This document shows, in pieces, positions 54,740 through 63,742 of a DNA stretch of 64,000 nt. The stretch spans positions 1,244,356 to 1,308,355 of the forward strand of contig NZ_CP060140.1 in assembly GCF_022376295.1 (NCBI RefSeq), given 5' to 3'. The notes under the pieces are model-generated. The model worked only from the letters and a program-made list of their open reading frames with translations. It did no database searches and was not told the origin of the DNA. The DNA is from Nodularia sphaerocarpa UHCC 0038 (GTDB taxonomy: Bacteria; Cyanobacteriota; Cyanobacteriia; Cyanobacteriales; Nostocaceae). Made by a program: the position numbers and the translations under genes. The first letter of the stretch is position 1; the number at the start of each line of letters is the position of its first letter.

Positions 54740-55762
54740 ATGACGCAAGCTTTTAATCAAGTCCAAGAGTGGGAACAACGCCGAAACGAAGCCAGCCGTT
54801 ATTACAAACAGGGGCAGTTTCAAGAATATCTCAATTTTGCCACGGAGAATTTACAGTTAGCTAGAGCCATCCCAGACAGAGCCAGAGAAGGACATACATT
54901 GAATGATATTGGTTTAGCTCATCTGAGTTTTTGCCAACCTCTACAAGCGTTAGACTGTTTTCAACAAGCCCGTTTGGTAGCTACGGAACTTGGGAACAGG
55001 CGAGCCGAAGCGATCGCACTGAGCAATGTCGGTTCTACCTACAGCCGTGTGGGGCGTTTGTCGCGAGCGCTGGAGTATTTTGATCAAGCTTTACGCATCT
55101 TCCGAGATTTGCAAGATCCTCAAGGGGAAATCTCTACTCTCAATGATGTGGCACTAATTTATACCAAGTTGGGCAAACCCAAGCGATCGCTGTTGATACA
55201 ATACCAAGTTTTGGCGATGCGTCGAACACTAGGAGATTTTTCTGGTGAAGCCACTACCCTCAATGGTATTGGTTATGCTTACAGCAGCTTAGGAAAGTAT
55301 AAGCGAGCTTTAGAATATTTGCAAGCAGCTCTCCCGATTCAACGCGCTGTTAAGAATGTCATGGGCGAAGCTACTACCTTAAATAATATTGCTTCTATCT
55401 ATGGTGATTTGGGAGAACCTAAAAAAGCACTATTACTTTACTATCAAGTTTTGTTGACACGTCGGGCGATCAAGGATCGCGCAGGTGAAGGGACAACCCT
55501 ACATAATATTGGTTTTACCTACGGTATGTTGGCGAATCACCGCCAGGCTATCAAATATTATGAGCAAGCGATCGCTATTTATCAAGAAATTGGTGATTGT
55601 CTGGGAGAAATTTCCACGCTGCTGAATATGGGTAACTTTTACGCTCAGACTAAACGCAAAAAGTTAGCGCTATCTTACTACCAAAATGCTCAATATTTAG
55701 CTAAAGCCATCGAATCTCAGCCACAATTGCAAAAAGTTACGCAGTGTATCGATGCGCTGTAA
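54740..55762 (+). CDS. tetratricopeptide-repeat protein
   Basis: 340 residues made almost entirely of about seven 40-residue TPR units of the Tetratricopeptide_7/LGN kind, for example GEATTLNNIASIYGDLGEPK and GEISTLNDVALIYTKLGKPK. No signal peptide, no enzymatic domain. Likely a protein-protein scaffold. The repeat consensus G-E-x-x-T-L-x-x-I-G-x-x-Y is well kept, so the gene appears intact. Partner unknown. Confidence 0.92.
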   Translation: MTQAFNQVQEWEQRRNEASRYYKQGQFQEYLNFATENLQLARAIPDRAREGHTLNDIGLAHLSFCQPLQALDCFQQARLVATELGNRRAEAIALSNVGSTYSRVGRLSRALEYFDQALRIFRDLQDPQGEISTLNDVALIYTKLGKPKRSLLIQYQVLAMRRTLGDFSGEATTLNGIGYAYSSLGKYKRALEYLQAALPIQRAVKNVMGEATTLNNIASIYGDLGEPKKALLLYYQVLLTRRAIKDRAGEGTTLHNIGFTYGMLANHRQAIKYYEQAIAIYQEIGDCLGEISTLLNMGNFYAQTKRKKLALSYYQNAQYLAKAIESQPQLQKVTQCIDAL

Positions 55763-55794
55763 AAACCGCACCCTGTCTCTGATTTGTTTTCAAG

Positions 55795-55845
55795 TCTCCC
55801 CTCTTCTTACTAAGGAGAGGGGTTGGGGGTGAGGTTCTGTAAAAG
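55795..55845. repeat. dispersed inverted repeat
   Basis: TCTCCCCTCTTCTTACTAAG and GAGAGGGGTTGGGGGTGAGG; overlaps the 3' end of the SGNH hydrolase gene. Same family as 52985-53055. Confidence 0.65.
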
Positions 55846-56790
55846 CGATCGCTCGATCACTTGACTGATAAACTGATTACCTTGCAAGTTGAAGTGGATA
55901 TGATCATGATACAAGGCTTTTGGCTCTGGGTGTGCGTTGAGTAAAGGTAAAAAATCTATATAGGTAATTTGCTGCGCCTGCGTAAAATCAATCAGTCTTT
56001 GACGAATTTTAATTTCGTAGTCACGGGGGCCAGGTTCACCAATTTCTCGTAATAAAGGAGTCATCAGCAGCAAAAATTGGCTATTGTTTTCACGAGAGAA
56101 TGTTTGGATTTGGCTAATGGCTTCTAAATTAATCCCCACTATATCCCCTGCTTCTTTCTGCACAGCTTTCATTTCCGGGATAGGCTGTGGTTTAATAATA
56201 TACCGTTGCCATACTTCCGCCAATGCGAGGGGAGGTTTTTGATCTGGGTAATTGCGATCGCGTCCCACAGGTAAAGAAGTCGGTGCAGTGCCAAATAAAT
56301 CATCGGTATTAATTAATAACACCACTACTTGCGCGTTAAAGTTACCAAATCGTTGTAAATAGGCTAATTCGTTTCTCGGACTCCAAGAGTTAGCAGAAGC
56401 ATTTAACACTTCCACCTCCTGGTAATTACTAATATTTAAAGATTTTAAAGAACGGGTAATCAGGCTAGATATAGTATGATCTTGGTCTGTCCACCAGCCA
56501 CCATTAGCAATAGAATCGCCAATAATTAGCACCCGGAGAGTAGAAGCTGCGGGTATCTTTTCCATAGGCGGACTCCGCATAGAATACTGATTAACTTCAA
56601 TGCGATTACCAAAACGGCGAGTGCGTTGATTAGGGGCTAATAAATAACCAATGTGCGGATCACCAATATAAATCAGAGGCTGACCAAAACCAAACAGCGA
56701 TCGCAATCCAATCTCAACCACCACAAATAACCCCACGACCACCAAAATTATTATTAGTGCTAATTTCACCTCTAAACACCCTCCAATCAA
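55810..56790 (-). CDS. SGNH/GDSL-like hydrolase, membrane-anchored
   Basis: 326 residues. One N-terminal hydrophobic helix (about 9-30, LALIIILVVVGLFVVVEIGL) would anchor it with the catalytic domain outside the cytoplasm. The nucleophile block is LRVLIIGDSIANGGWWTDQD (Ser of GDSI), an Asn-containing ASANSWSPRNEL block follows, and the Asp/His pair is in YHDHIHFNLQGN near the C-terminus. It may be an esterase or an acyl modifier of a surface polysaccharide; the substrate cannot be named. The last residues are encoded by a dispersed repeat (LTPNPSP ending), common in cyanobacterial genes. Confidence 0.8.
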   Translation of the reverse strand: MIGGCLEVKLALIIILVVVGLFVVVEIGLRSLFGFGQPLIYIGDPHIGYLLAPNQRTRRFGNRIEVNQYSMRSPPMEKIPAASTLRVLIIGDSIANGGWWTDQDHTISSLITRSLKSLNISNYQEVEVLNASANSWSPRNELAYLQRFGNFNAQVVVLLINTDDLFGTAPTSLPVGRDRNYPDQKPPLALAEVWQRYIIKPQPIPEMKAVQKEAGDIVGINLEAISQIQTFSRENNSQFLLLMTPLLREIGEPGPRDYEIKIRQRLIDFTQAQQITYIDFLPLLNAHPEPKALYHDHIHFNLQGNQFISQVIERSLLQNLTPNPSP

Positions 56791-57434
56791 ACTTTTATTC
56801 AGAACAAATTGTCTAACATAGTTTAATCGGTTCCGGCGTACTTACGCGTGAAAAAAGCAGTCACGCTATTTACAAAAATTAATGCTAGTGAGATTAAGTG
56901 GTGCTGTTAACAGTAAATCAATACATTCAGCAAATATACCAGGCGATTAGAAATCGCGGGACAACAAACGTAGACCCATAGCAGAACTTAAAAAAGCGAG
57001 GGAGATGCTCCCCTAGTATATCTACGTAGAGATTTCTCAATTCTCCTCCTCATCTCTGGAATTAAATATCATTATTACTGCTGATGCGGTAGCAATATAA
57101 ATAACTTATCCTCCTTAGAGGATGTTTGAAAAGTTTTTGGCGAATATAATTCGCTACTACACAGGCAGGACGCGTAGCGGCTTCCCGTAGGGAAGTCCAC
57201 CTACGTGGACTAATGAAAAAATGGGATTTTTAACCCGCGCAGGCGGGTTTAGTTTGTGTAGCCGCGACTTCTAGTCGCCAGGGCTGTAATAAATTAGACT
57301 TTTCAAACAACCTCTTAAGGAGTTTACAAAACTTGGGAATGTTTCGTTGCAGTAGAAACAATCACCAGTCGATCAGGATTAAGAGTTTGCTTCTCATCCT
57401 CATTGCATAACTAGGTTCTGAATTTGGAGAAAAA
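56791..57434. other. intergenic region containing the MITE
   Basis: Besides the MITE it holds a fragment of the same module near 56938-56985 (AGGCGATTAGAAATCGCGGG). The right 120 bases presumably carry the promoter of the TerB-like gene. No other gene seen. Confidence 0.5.
57118..57314. mobile_element. 197-bp MITE with TTA target duplication
   Basis: Terminal inverted repeats GAGGATGTTTGAAAAGT (left) and GAGGTTGTTTGAAAAGT (reverse complement of right) agree at 16 of 17 positions, with TTA directly repeated outside both ends (57115-57117, 57315-57317). A TNA duplication suits IS5-family transposases. The interior shares its module (AACCCGCGCAGGCGGGTT, GCGACTTCTAGTCGC) with 45288-45487. No coding capacity. 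Confidence 0.75.
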
Positions 57435-58817
57435 ATGTTTGTATTCACAGCGCTTGCTTTACCAGCTGTAACCAGTCTTTTTGCCTCTCTCATTCCAATG
57501 ATCTTTCTTTCACTTGGAGGGTTATTAGGGTTTGCACTTCCACGCGCTGCTAAAATCCCCCATTATCTTAAAGCTTTAATTTTTTTATATCAAGATGCTG
57601 CACCTGAGTCTCAAACGCGAAAGTATGTGACAAGCGCTTTATTAATTTTAGGCGGTATCTTAACCTTTATGGCTCATTCTTTTGTGCCGTTTACAGGTGT
57701 TCCCATTATTGGTGCAGTCACAACTCCAATTGCGTTACTAATTTCTTTAGTTGTGATTTTGACAAGTTTAGATTTAATTACACAACTTAATGAACCTTAT
57801 CTAGAAAATCTCAAAGCTACTTATGCTAATGATATGCAAAGTATGCAAGATGATCTTCTCACCATAAAAGTTGAGTTAGGTCAAAAAAAATGGGCAGAAA
57901 TTACTCAAAAAATTCAGAAGATTTTCAATGATTTAGCCCCAAAAATATCGGAACAAGGTGAAGATATCTCAAAAGAGATAAATAAATACTTCAGTAAGCA
58001 AATATACGAATTAGTTTTGTATTTAGATCCAAAAAGTTCTGCCAAAATCACTATCAATGAATCGGAAATCCAGACAATTCGTGAAAGTCTTGAACCTTGG
58101 AAAAAAGTTGGTGGTTCTTTTGTATTAGGTGCTGGATTCGGTGCAGGCACTGGAATGTTAGCTTCAACAGTGGCATCTGCTAATTTAGCATCAGCAGCTT
58201 GGTGGACTCCTTTTGTACCAGGAGCGCTTCAAACACTTATGTTTGGGGGCAGAACCGTTGTCAGTGCTGCCACTTTTAGTATGTGTACAGTCGCTGCTCC
58301 AATTGCTTTAGGCTTAACAATTGGTACAGGAGTTTTTAGTGCAACTATGTTCACTCTTGGCAAGATAGAAGAGAAGAAATTAAGCCAATTTCTCTCTGAT
58401 ATTATTATATGTTCGCTACCAATGCTCAGAGCTGATGGTGAAGTTTCTAATGAAGAAAAAAATGCGGTTATGCAACTACTGAATAATCCCCAAATCACTC
58501 AAGAAGATAAAAATAGAGTTCAGGTAGCACTTGGTTCTAACGCTACTTTTGATGAGATTATTACGAAAAATTTGTTACACGAAGATAAACAGGATAAGAG
58601 CGAAATCAAACGTAGATTAATTTTAGCTATTACTTGGGAAATCGCTAAAGCAGATGGTAAGATAGATGATCAAGAATTAGCACTTCACGACCGCATGGCA
58701 AAAATCCTGCAAGTTCCTCAAGAATGTGTTGATGAAATCCGCCGAATTATTACACCTTCACTTGTCATACAACGTAAAACTCAGCCTGTATCTGTACCAG
58801 TTAGAGCATTTTTTTAA
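57435..58817 (+). CDS. membrane protein with C-terminal TerB-like domain
   Basis: 460 residues. Three N-terminal hydrophobic helices (about 5-40, 72-100, 105-125), a charged helical stretch (about 135-210), then a glycine/alanine-rich hydrophobic part (GGSFVLGAGFGAGTGMLAST, about 226-300). The C-terminal 130 residues show two acidic TerB/DjlA-like blocks, LRADGEVSNEEKNAVMQLL and IAKADGKIDDQELALHDRM, whose Asp/Glu clusters bind divalent metal in relatives. SD GGAG is placed well. Function unknown; it neighbours the microviridin exporter but converges with it. Confidence 0.65.
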   Translation: MFVFTALALPAVTSLFASLIPMIFLSLGGLLGFALPRAAKIPHYLKALIFLYQDAAPESQTRKYVTSALLILGGILTFMAHSFVPFTGVPIIGAVTTPIALLISLVVILTSLDLITQLNEPYLENLKATYANDMQSMQDDLLTIKVELGQKKWAEITQKIQKIFNDLAPKISEQGEDISKEINKYFSKQIYELVLYLDPKSSAKITINESEIQTIRESLEPWKKVGGSFVLGAGFGAGTGMLASTVASANLASAAWWTPFVPGALQTLMFGGRTVVSAATFSMCTVAAPIALGLTIGTGVFSATMFTLGKIEEKKLSQFLSDIIICSLPMLRADGEVSNEEKNAVMQLLNNPQITQEDKNRVQVALGSNATFDEIITKNLLHEDKQDKSEIKRRLILAITWEIAKADGKIDDQELALHDRMAKILQVPQECVDEIRRIITPSLVIQRKTQPVSVPVRAFF

Positions 58818-58941
58818 TTACCAACTCTAAAATGATCAACAACTGAAGCAACTACTAAATAAAGATGCTGTTCAAAAATCAGATAAAATGCCTATTTAAC
58901 GTCTGAACAAGATTTTGGAATAACCACAGGATGAATAGCCC

Positions 58942-60963
58942 CTAATCTCTCACCCATTTCAACACCTTTGGGTCTTTATTATAGCGGTAACTCAAGCCAT
59001 CCTTAGCAGTGATAGACTTACCAAGACTTGCCCTGTTGCGGATAGTGGTCAGAGAATAGTCTGTTAATGTATTCATCTCTTGATGAGAAAGCCCTGCAAT
59101 TGTGGCTGTTGCTACTGATGTTTCCAGTTTTATTTGGGATTCCTGTTGAGGTAAGGTATCTATGGTGATTGGAACATTTTCAGGCGGATGAATGACAATT
59201 TCTTTTTGCAGTTGATAATCCTGTATAGAAAGAAGTTGCCAACTGGAGTCTTGTGAAAGTTCCAAAACCCATTGATGATAATTAAACAAACTTTCCCTAT
59301 GTCCAACACTGATAAAAGTTGTTTGATGTTTTTGTAATTGTTGATATAAATTAGCTTCATTACTTAAATCTAAAGCACTTGTTGCTTCATCTAAAATAGT
59401 GAAGCTAGGACGACTAATTAATATTCTTGCAAAAGCAAGACGTTGTTGTTCTCCTAACGACAATATATTTTCCCAAGGTACTTCTGTATCAAAGCCATCA
59501 ACGCGGTTAAGCAAGTTTTGCAGATTAACTTGTTGCAAAATTTCTTCGAGTTCGCGATCGCTCATTTTATGGTCTGTATGAGGATAGAGTAACTGTTCGC
59601 GCAAAGTACCCAAAATTATATAAGGACGTTGGGGCAGAAATAACATTTCTTCTAGGGGAGGTCGCACCAACTGACCAGTTCCCGCGTTCCACAAACCTGC
59701 GATCGCTCTCAATAAAGAACTTTTACCTCGACCACTAGGGCCAACAATCAATAACCCTTCTCCTGTGTGAATAGACAGTGACAACTTTTCAACTATCACC
59801 TGCTCATAGTTTGGCGTTTGTAAGGTGACATTCTCAAAAGCCAAATGCTTTTCTTCTAGGACTTTAATAGTACTGACATTCTCTGGTTGTTTGGTAACAG
59901 ATTCTAATGCATCCGAAAACTCAGCTAAACGCTTAACGTAACTAGAAAATCTCCCAGAAGTCCCAAATTCCCCTATTAATTGTCCCAGAGCATTAGAAAA
60001 CAAAAAACAAGCTAAACTAGCTTGGCTAATTTGTCCATAATCAATTTTATCTTGAATAAATAAAGGAGTAAGTATAAACATTGAAAATAAAGAGATAGCA
60101 GACTGATATGCTCTGTTAAAAACATCCTGTCCTCTTTCCCAATTCAGCCTGCGTTCAGCATTTTCCAAAACATTACTAAATCTTCGCTTAACTATATTTA
60201 ATTCTTCCTCTTCTCCCTGAAAAAAAGCTATCGATTCGGCGTGATTTCGCACATGAGTCAAACAATAATTAAAGTCGGCTTTAAATGCAAGTTCCTCTTG
60301 ATTAATTTTATTTAATTCTTGAGTTAAATAAACAGCAATTAAATTACCAACAATCGTATAAATCACCAGATAAATTGCAATATCTGAGGAAATTGTCCAG
60401 AGAACTATAATAAAAGTGATCATTTCTAGCACTTTTTCCAGAAAAGTCGCTAGAAATCTTAAAGCACTACTTGTAATCGGTTCAATCTGTTGGGATATGC
60501 GTTGATCTGGATTATCAATATTAGATTTAAAGTTAATTTTATAATAGACTTGATGGCTAAAATATTTTTTTAAAATGTGATTATTTAGCCATTTGTACCA
60601 ATCAAGAGAGATTTTTTTAGTTACATATTTAGAAAATGCTACCAATAGCACTGTCACTACAATAACGAGAGTGGAAAGCCATAGCGTACTAATATATTTA
60701 GAAAGGTCTTTCTCTTCAATGATGATATCAAGTACATAGCGATTCCAGAAGCTACCTAATGCACTTACGCCTACAAGGGCAGTTATTAATAATAATAGGA
60801 GAATCAGCATTCCCCAAGAACGAATCACATCTGAGAATGTTCTTCCTTCTGCCTCTGTTGGATACCAGTAAGGTTGAGCTACCACTCTGACATCTTGCCA
60901 AAATTGAGTAAAAGCCGCAAAAGGATGCGTTGTAGTTTGATCAGGAACAACTGGAGTTTGCAT
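58942..60963 (-). CDS. mdnE: SbmA/BacA-like ABC transporter, probable microviridin exporter
   Basis: 673 residues, membrane domain followed by ATPase. Six hydrophobic helices fall in about 50-375, of the ABC_membrane_2 (SbmA/BacA/YddA) kind. Walker A is IVGPSGRGKSSLLRAIAGL (about 402-420), the signature is LSLGEQQRLAFAR (about 500) and Walker B is PSFTILDEATSALD. After the ATPase there is an unusual tail of about 100 residues ending SYRYNKDPKVLKWVRD. In microviridin clusters an ABC transporter (MdnE/MvdA) exports and helps mature the peptide. Gene order precursor-mdnB-mdnC-transporter supports the role, but a 336-base gap precedes it. Confidence 0.75.
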   Translation of the reverse strand: MQTPVVPDQTTTHPFAAFTQFWQDVRVVAQPYWYPTEAEGRTFSDVIRSWGMLILLLLLITALVGVSALGSFWNRYVLDIIIEEKDLSKYISTLWLSTLVIVVTVLLVAFSKYVTKKISLDWYKWLNNHILKKYFSHQVYYKINFKSNIDNPDQRISQQIEPITSSALRFLATFLEKVLEMITFIIVLWTISSDIAIYLVIYTIVGNLIAVYLTQELNKINQEELAFKADFNYCLTHVRNHAESIAFFQGEEEELNIVKRRFSNVLENAERRLNWERGQDVFNRAYQSAISLFSMFILTPLFIQDKIDYGQISQASLACFLFSNALGQLIGEFGTSGRFSSYVKRLAEFSDALESVTKQPENVSTIKVLEEKHLAFENVTLQTPNYEQVIVEKLSLSIHTGEGLLIVGPSGRGKSSLLRAIAGLWNAGTGQLVRPPLEEMLFLPQRPYIILGTLREQLLYPHTDHKMSDRELEEILQQVNLQNLLNRVDGFDTEVPWENILSLGEQQRLAFARILISRPSFTILDEATSALDLSNEANLYQQLQKHQTTFISVGHRESLFNYHQWVLELSQDSSWQLLSIQDYQLQKEIVIHPPENVPITIDTLPQQESQIKLETSVATATIAGLSHQEMNTLTDYSLTTIRNRASLGKSITAKDGLSYRYNKDPKVLKWVRD

Positions 60964-61299
60964 CTTCTAAAAATAAAATCTTGAACAATGGCCTTTGAGC
61001 AGGAAAATGGACTCAGAGTCCATTTTTTACTTTGACTACAATTTGGTGCGATAGCGAACAGCGCCACCTAGTAATGCCTAGGCATTGCTTTTTGCCGATT
61101 GCTTCACTGATCGCACTCGACCTAGAATATCACCCAATGTAACAGTGCAATTATTCATCTTCAACAATTTCAATTGTTTTGATACAAAGTCACAAGAAAA
61201 TGCCACTACCAACTTTCAAAGAGGCTAATTGACAAATAACAAATGACAAATGACGACCCTAGCTTGTTAAGTTTATTTACGCCGACCTCGTGAAATGCT
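60964..61299. other. spacer between transporter and mdnC
   Basis: Contains the perfect palindrome AATGCCTAGGCATT followed by GCTTTTT (about 61062-61082) and the inverted-repeat copy at 61249-61284. No gene seen. Confidence 0.5.
61249..61284 (-). repeat. inverted repeat copy 1 flanking mdnB-mdnC
   Basis: 36 bases starting AATGACGACCCTAGC; the reverse complement of 63429-63464 with 34 of 36 identities. TGACAAA-type heptamers continue to its left. Confidence 0.8.
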
Positions 61300-62280
61300 C
61301 TAATTTTTATTAGTCAGCAATAGTTCAGCGATCGCCTGCGAAATCGGGTAGTGTGGTGAATATATCTCCATCCAGAAAAACTCCCCAACTGGGTTAACTT
61401 CTAGGAATACGTAGCGACCATCAAGAGTGACGATAATATCAATAGCACCATAGTTTAAGCCAAAATAAGCCATCAGTTTGAGCAGCTTTTTCTCAATATC
61501 TTCAGGCAATTTGTAGGGTTGCCAAGTCTTAACTAAAGCTTTCCCCTCTTTGCGCCAATCAACAGCAGATCCTGCCAATTTTTGAGAGTCTACCGCCGCA
61601 GTAAATACCCTGTGTCCCACAATGGTTGTGCGTAACTCCAGCGCCTTTGGCACTTTTTCCTGAAAGGTCATCGGACAGAAACGCAATCCGTCAAGATTCT
61701 CCAGATCGTCATCTGTAATTGGACTGGTGAAGACAACGTTTTCTCTTCCCTGATCATCATAGATGGCAAAGGAAGAAAGCATTTTGGTAACTATACCTTG
61801 CTCCTGACACTCAGAGGCAAATTGCTTAACTGCTTCTGGATTATTTGAGGTCAATGTGCGTGGGGTAAGAAGGCCAAGCTCTCGTGCAACTTGCATCTGT
61901 AGTTGTTTATTATTAGTGATATCGACATTTGACATTTGATCGCAGTGGAATGCTTTCAGGCTAGCAATCATCCCCCTGACAGTGCGGCGAGTTTCTTCAA
62001 TTGAAGCATCTCTCAATTGCTTGTCCATCCTGTCGGGAATTTTCGCGCCATAGCGCATCCGCCGATACCAAACTGAGGACACCTCACTCAAATCGAGCTT
62101 TTGTTCGCCATCAGTAATAATTACTCGCTCAGTATCGCCTTGGTAAATATCTAGCTTGACTTCAGTGGGATATCTGTCTGTGTCAAAACGAAATGCTTTT
62201 TCTCCTTGAGCTTCAATTGCTTTGATTACTAGAGGAATGCTTTCGTTGTCTTGACTAAATGTAATTATTAATACTGTCAT
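61300..62280 (-). CDS. mdnC: microviridin ATP-grasp ligase, MdnC/MvdD type (ester-forming)
   Basis: 326 residues, standard for the family. Activates Asp/Glu side chains of the precursor with ATP and forms the two omega-ester (lactone) bonds to Thr and Ser. The N-terminus MTVLIITFSQDNESIPLVIK and SSVWYRRMRYG match MvdD/MdnC; ATP-grasp elements include VARELGLLTPRTLTSNNP, VTKMLSSFAIY and the metal-binding FLEVNPVGEFFWME. SD AGGA lies ten bases before the start. It follows mdnB by 104 bases that contain a CACTAAAGTGTTGAAGACAA repeat. Confidence 0.93.
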   Translation of the reverse strand: MTVLIITFSQDNESIPLVIKAIEAQGEKAFRFDTDRYPTEVKLDIYQGDTERVIITDGEQKLDLSEVSSVWYRRMRYGAKIPDRMDKQLRDASIEETRRTVRGMIASLKAFHCDQMSNVDITNNKQLQMQVARELGLLTPRTLTSNNPEAVKQFASECQEQGIVTKMLSSFAIYDDQGRENVVFTSPITDDDLENLDGLRFCPMTFQEKVPKALELRTTIVGHRVFTAAVDSQKLAGSAVDWRKEGKALVKTWQPYKLPEDIEKKLLKLMAYFGLNYGAIDIIVTLDGRYVFLEVNPVGEFFWMEIYSPHYPISQAIAELLLTNKN

Positions 62281-62384
62281 GGCTAATTTTTCCTAAAGTA
62301 CTCGATACTTTGAGCAGTTCGTCGTCAGCACTAAAGTGTTGAAGACAAGGACTAAAGTCCTGACTACAAGCCTTCTCCTGCTTT

Positions 62385-63365
62385 CTAGAGAAGAAGAGTA
62401 TCGGCGATCGCACTTGAAATTGGCAAATCTAAGTCTTTTTCCAGCATTCCCCACTCTCCTACAGGGTTCACTTCCAAAAAGACATATTCACCTGATGGTG
62501 TAACGATGAAATCTAACGCCCCAAACAAGAGTCCAAACCTACCCATAAAAGCTTGGAGACGACGCATAACATCATCAGGAAGCTGATGATGTTGCCATGC
62601 ACCAACTTCAACCCCAGGTTTACGCCAATCAACTTTGGCTGCTGCATAAACGCCAGCATCTAACGCTCCGACAAATACCTTACCATTCACATACACCACC
62701 CGCAATTCCTGCTGCTTAGGGATTTGCTCTTGAAAAACCATTGGACAATAGCGCAGTGACTCAGCATCTTGTAAGTCTTCCTCTTTGACGGTGCTGGTGT
62801 ACATAAAAAATGAGGAGTTAGCTTCCATACTGCGGGAAATAGCAGTTAATAACTTGCTAACCATTTTGCCGTTGACTTGGTGGAAAAACTCTCGTGCTGA
62901 CTCAGCTTTATTGGTGACAAGAGTCTGGGGAATGACAAAACCTACTTCAGATGCAACCCGCAGTTGGCGCAGCTTGTTACTTGCAGCATTTATGCGCTCT
63001 AAATCATCTACCCAACGAGCATCTTTGAGGCTGTCCCAAAAACCGTCTAAGGTTGCAAGTGATTCTCTAATGCAGGCTTCTCGGAACTTTGTCGCTAACT
63101 CTGCACTCAGTTGTGGCTCCCAAATCCGCCGCATCCAAACAGCTCGCACCTGCTCTGTGCTGATAGAGTGGTTGCCATATTCTAAGGTGTGATAGCTTTT
63201 ATAATTATCAAAATGTGCTGTTAATTGCACTTCTAGGGGAAATTTATCAGTATCAAGGCGAAATGGTTCTGCCCCTTTTTTTGACAAGGCTTCTGCTACT
63301 CTATCTATTGTGAAAAAATCTCCACTGTGGGTAATTAATAAAACAATGTCACGAGACAGAGGCAT
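62385..63365 (-). CDS. mdnB: microviridin ATP-grasp ligase, MdnB/MvdC type (amide-forming)
   Basis: 326 residues. Forms the omega-amide (lactam) between the core Lys and an acidic residue after ester formation. The start DIVLLITHSGDFFTIDRVAE and AVWMRRIWEPQLSAELATKF match MvdC/MdnB. ATP-grasp features include VASEVGFVIPQTLVTNK, GALDFIVTPSGEY and FLEVNPVGEWGMLEKDLDLP with the Glu-x-Asn metal ligands. Pairs with mdnC; the two share about a third of residues by eye. Located between two inverted repeats. Confidence 0.93.
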   Translation of the reverse strand: MPLSRDIVLLITHSGDFFTIDRVAEALSKKGAEPFRLDTDKFPLEVQLTAHFDNYKSYHTLEYGNHSISTEQVRAVWMRRIWEPQLSAELATKFREACIRESLATLDGFWDSLKDARWVDDLERINAASNKLRQLRVASEVGFVIPQTLVTNKAESAREFFHQVNGKMVSKLLTAISRSMEANSSFFMYTSTVKEEDLQDAESLRYCPMVFQEQIPKQQELRVVYVNGKVFVGALDAGVYAAAKVDWRKPGVEVGAWQHHQLPDDVMRRLQAFMGRFGLLFGALDFIVTPSGEYVFLEVNPVGEWGMLEKDLDLPISSAIADTLLL

Positions 63366-63428
63366 AAAAATTTTTCTGGTTTTAATTTTAAAAGGTAGAT
63401 ATTAAGAATTAAGTAGAGCGGCGTAAAT

Positions 63429-63464
63429 AAAGTTAACTAGCTAGGGTCGTCATTGGTCATTTGT
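63429..63464 (+). repeat. inverted repeat copy 2 flanking mdnB-mdnC
   Basis: 36 bases starting CGGCGTAAATAAAG; matches 61249-61284 in inverted orientation (34 of 36), followed by GTCATTG-type heptamers to about 63477. Confidence 0.8.
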
Positions 63465-63681
63465 CATTGGTCATTAGTAAGGGTTTGGGTCTTGTTTACG
63501 AGTCGTAACATAGTTTGGTTTATTCATCCTTTCCTACTTACCTAAAAAAGCTGTTTTTTATAGCCGCGATTTCTTGTAGACAACCGTAGAGTAGCTTCTC
63601 AAAGGTTAGAAGTCGGGGATATAAAACTAGAAGCGCTTCAATATTATTGATATCTGAATATGAAAGCAGTTAAGCTCCAAT

Positions 63682-63709
63682 AAGCAGTTTTCAAATAACT
63701 GAAAACTGC
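63682..63709. terminator. hairpin downstream of mdnA
   Basis: AGCAGTTTTC pairs perfectly with GAAAACTGCT across an eight-base loop, about 35 bases after the precursor stop. No long T-run on the minus strand, so it may act as an attenuator or processing site giving excess precursor mRNA. Confidence 0.5.
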
Positions 63710-63742
63710 TATTTCTTCATTTTCAAATGCAGCTAACTATAT

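Larger units (their letters stand above)
63366..63722. other. spacer between mdnA and mdnB
   Basis: 357 bases holding the inverted-repeat copy (63429-63464) with adjoining GTCATTG heptamers, and a strong hairpin near 63682-63709. No gene seen. A promoter for mdnB may lie here if the hairpin terminates the precursor transcript. Confidence 0.5.
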
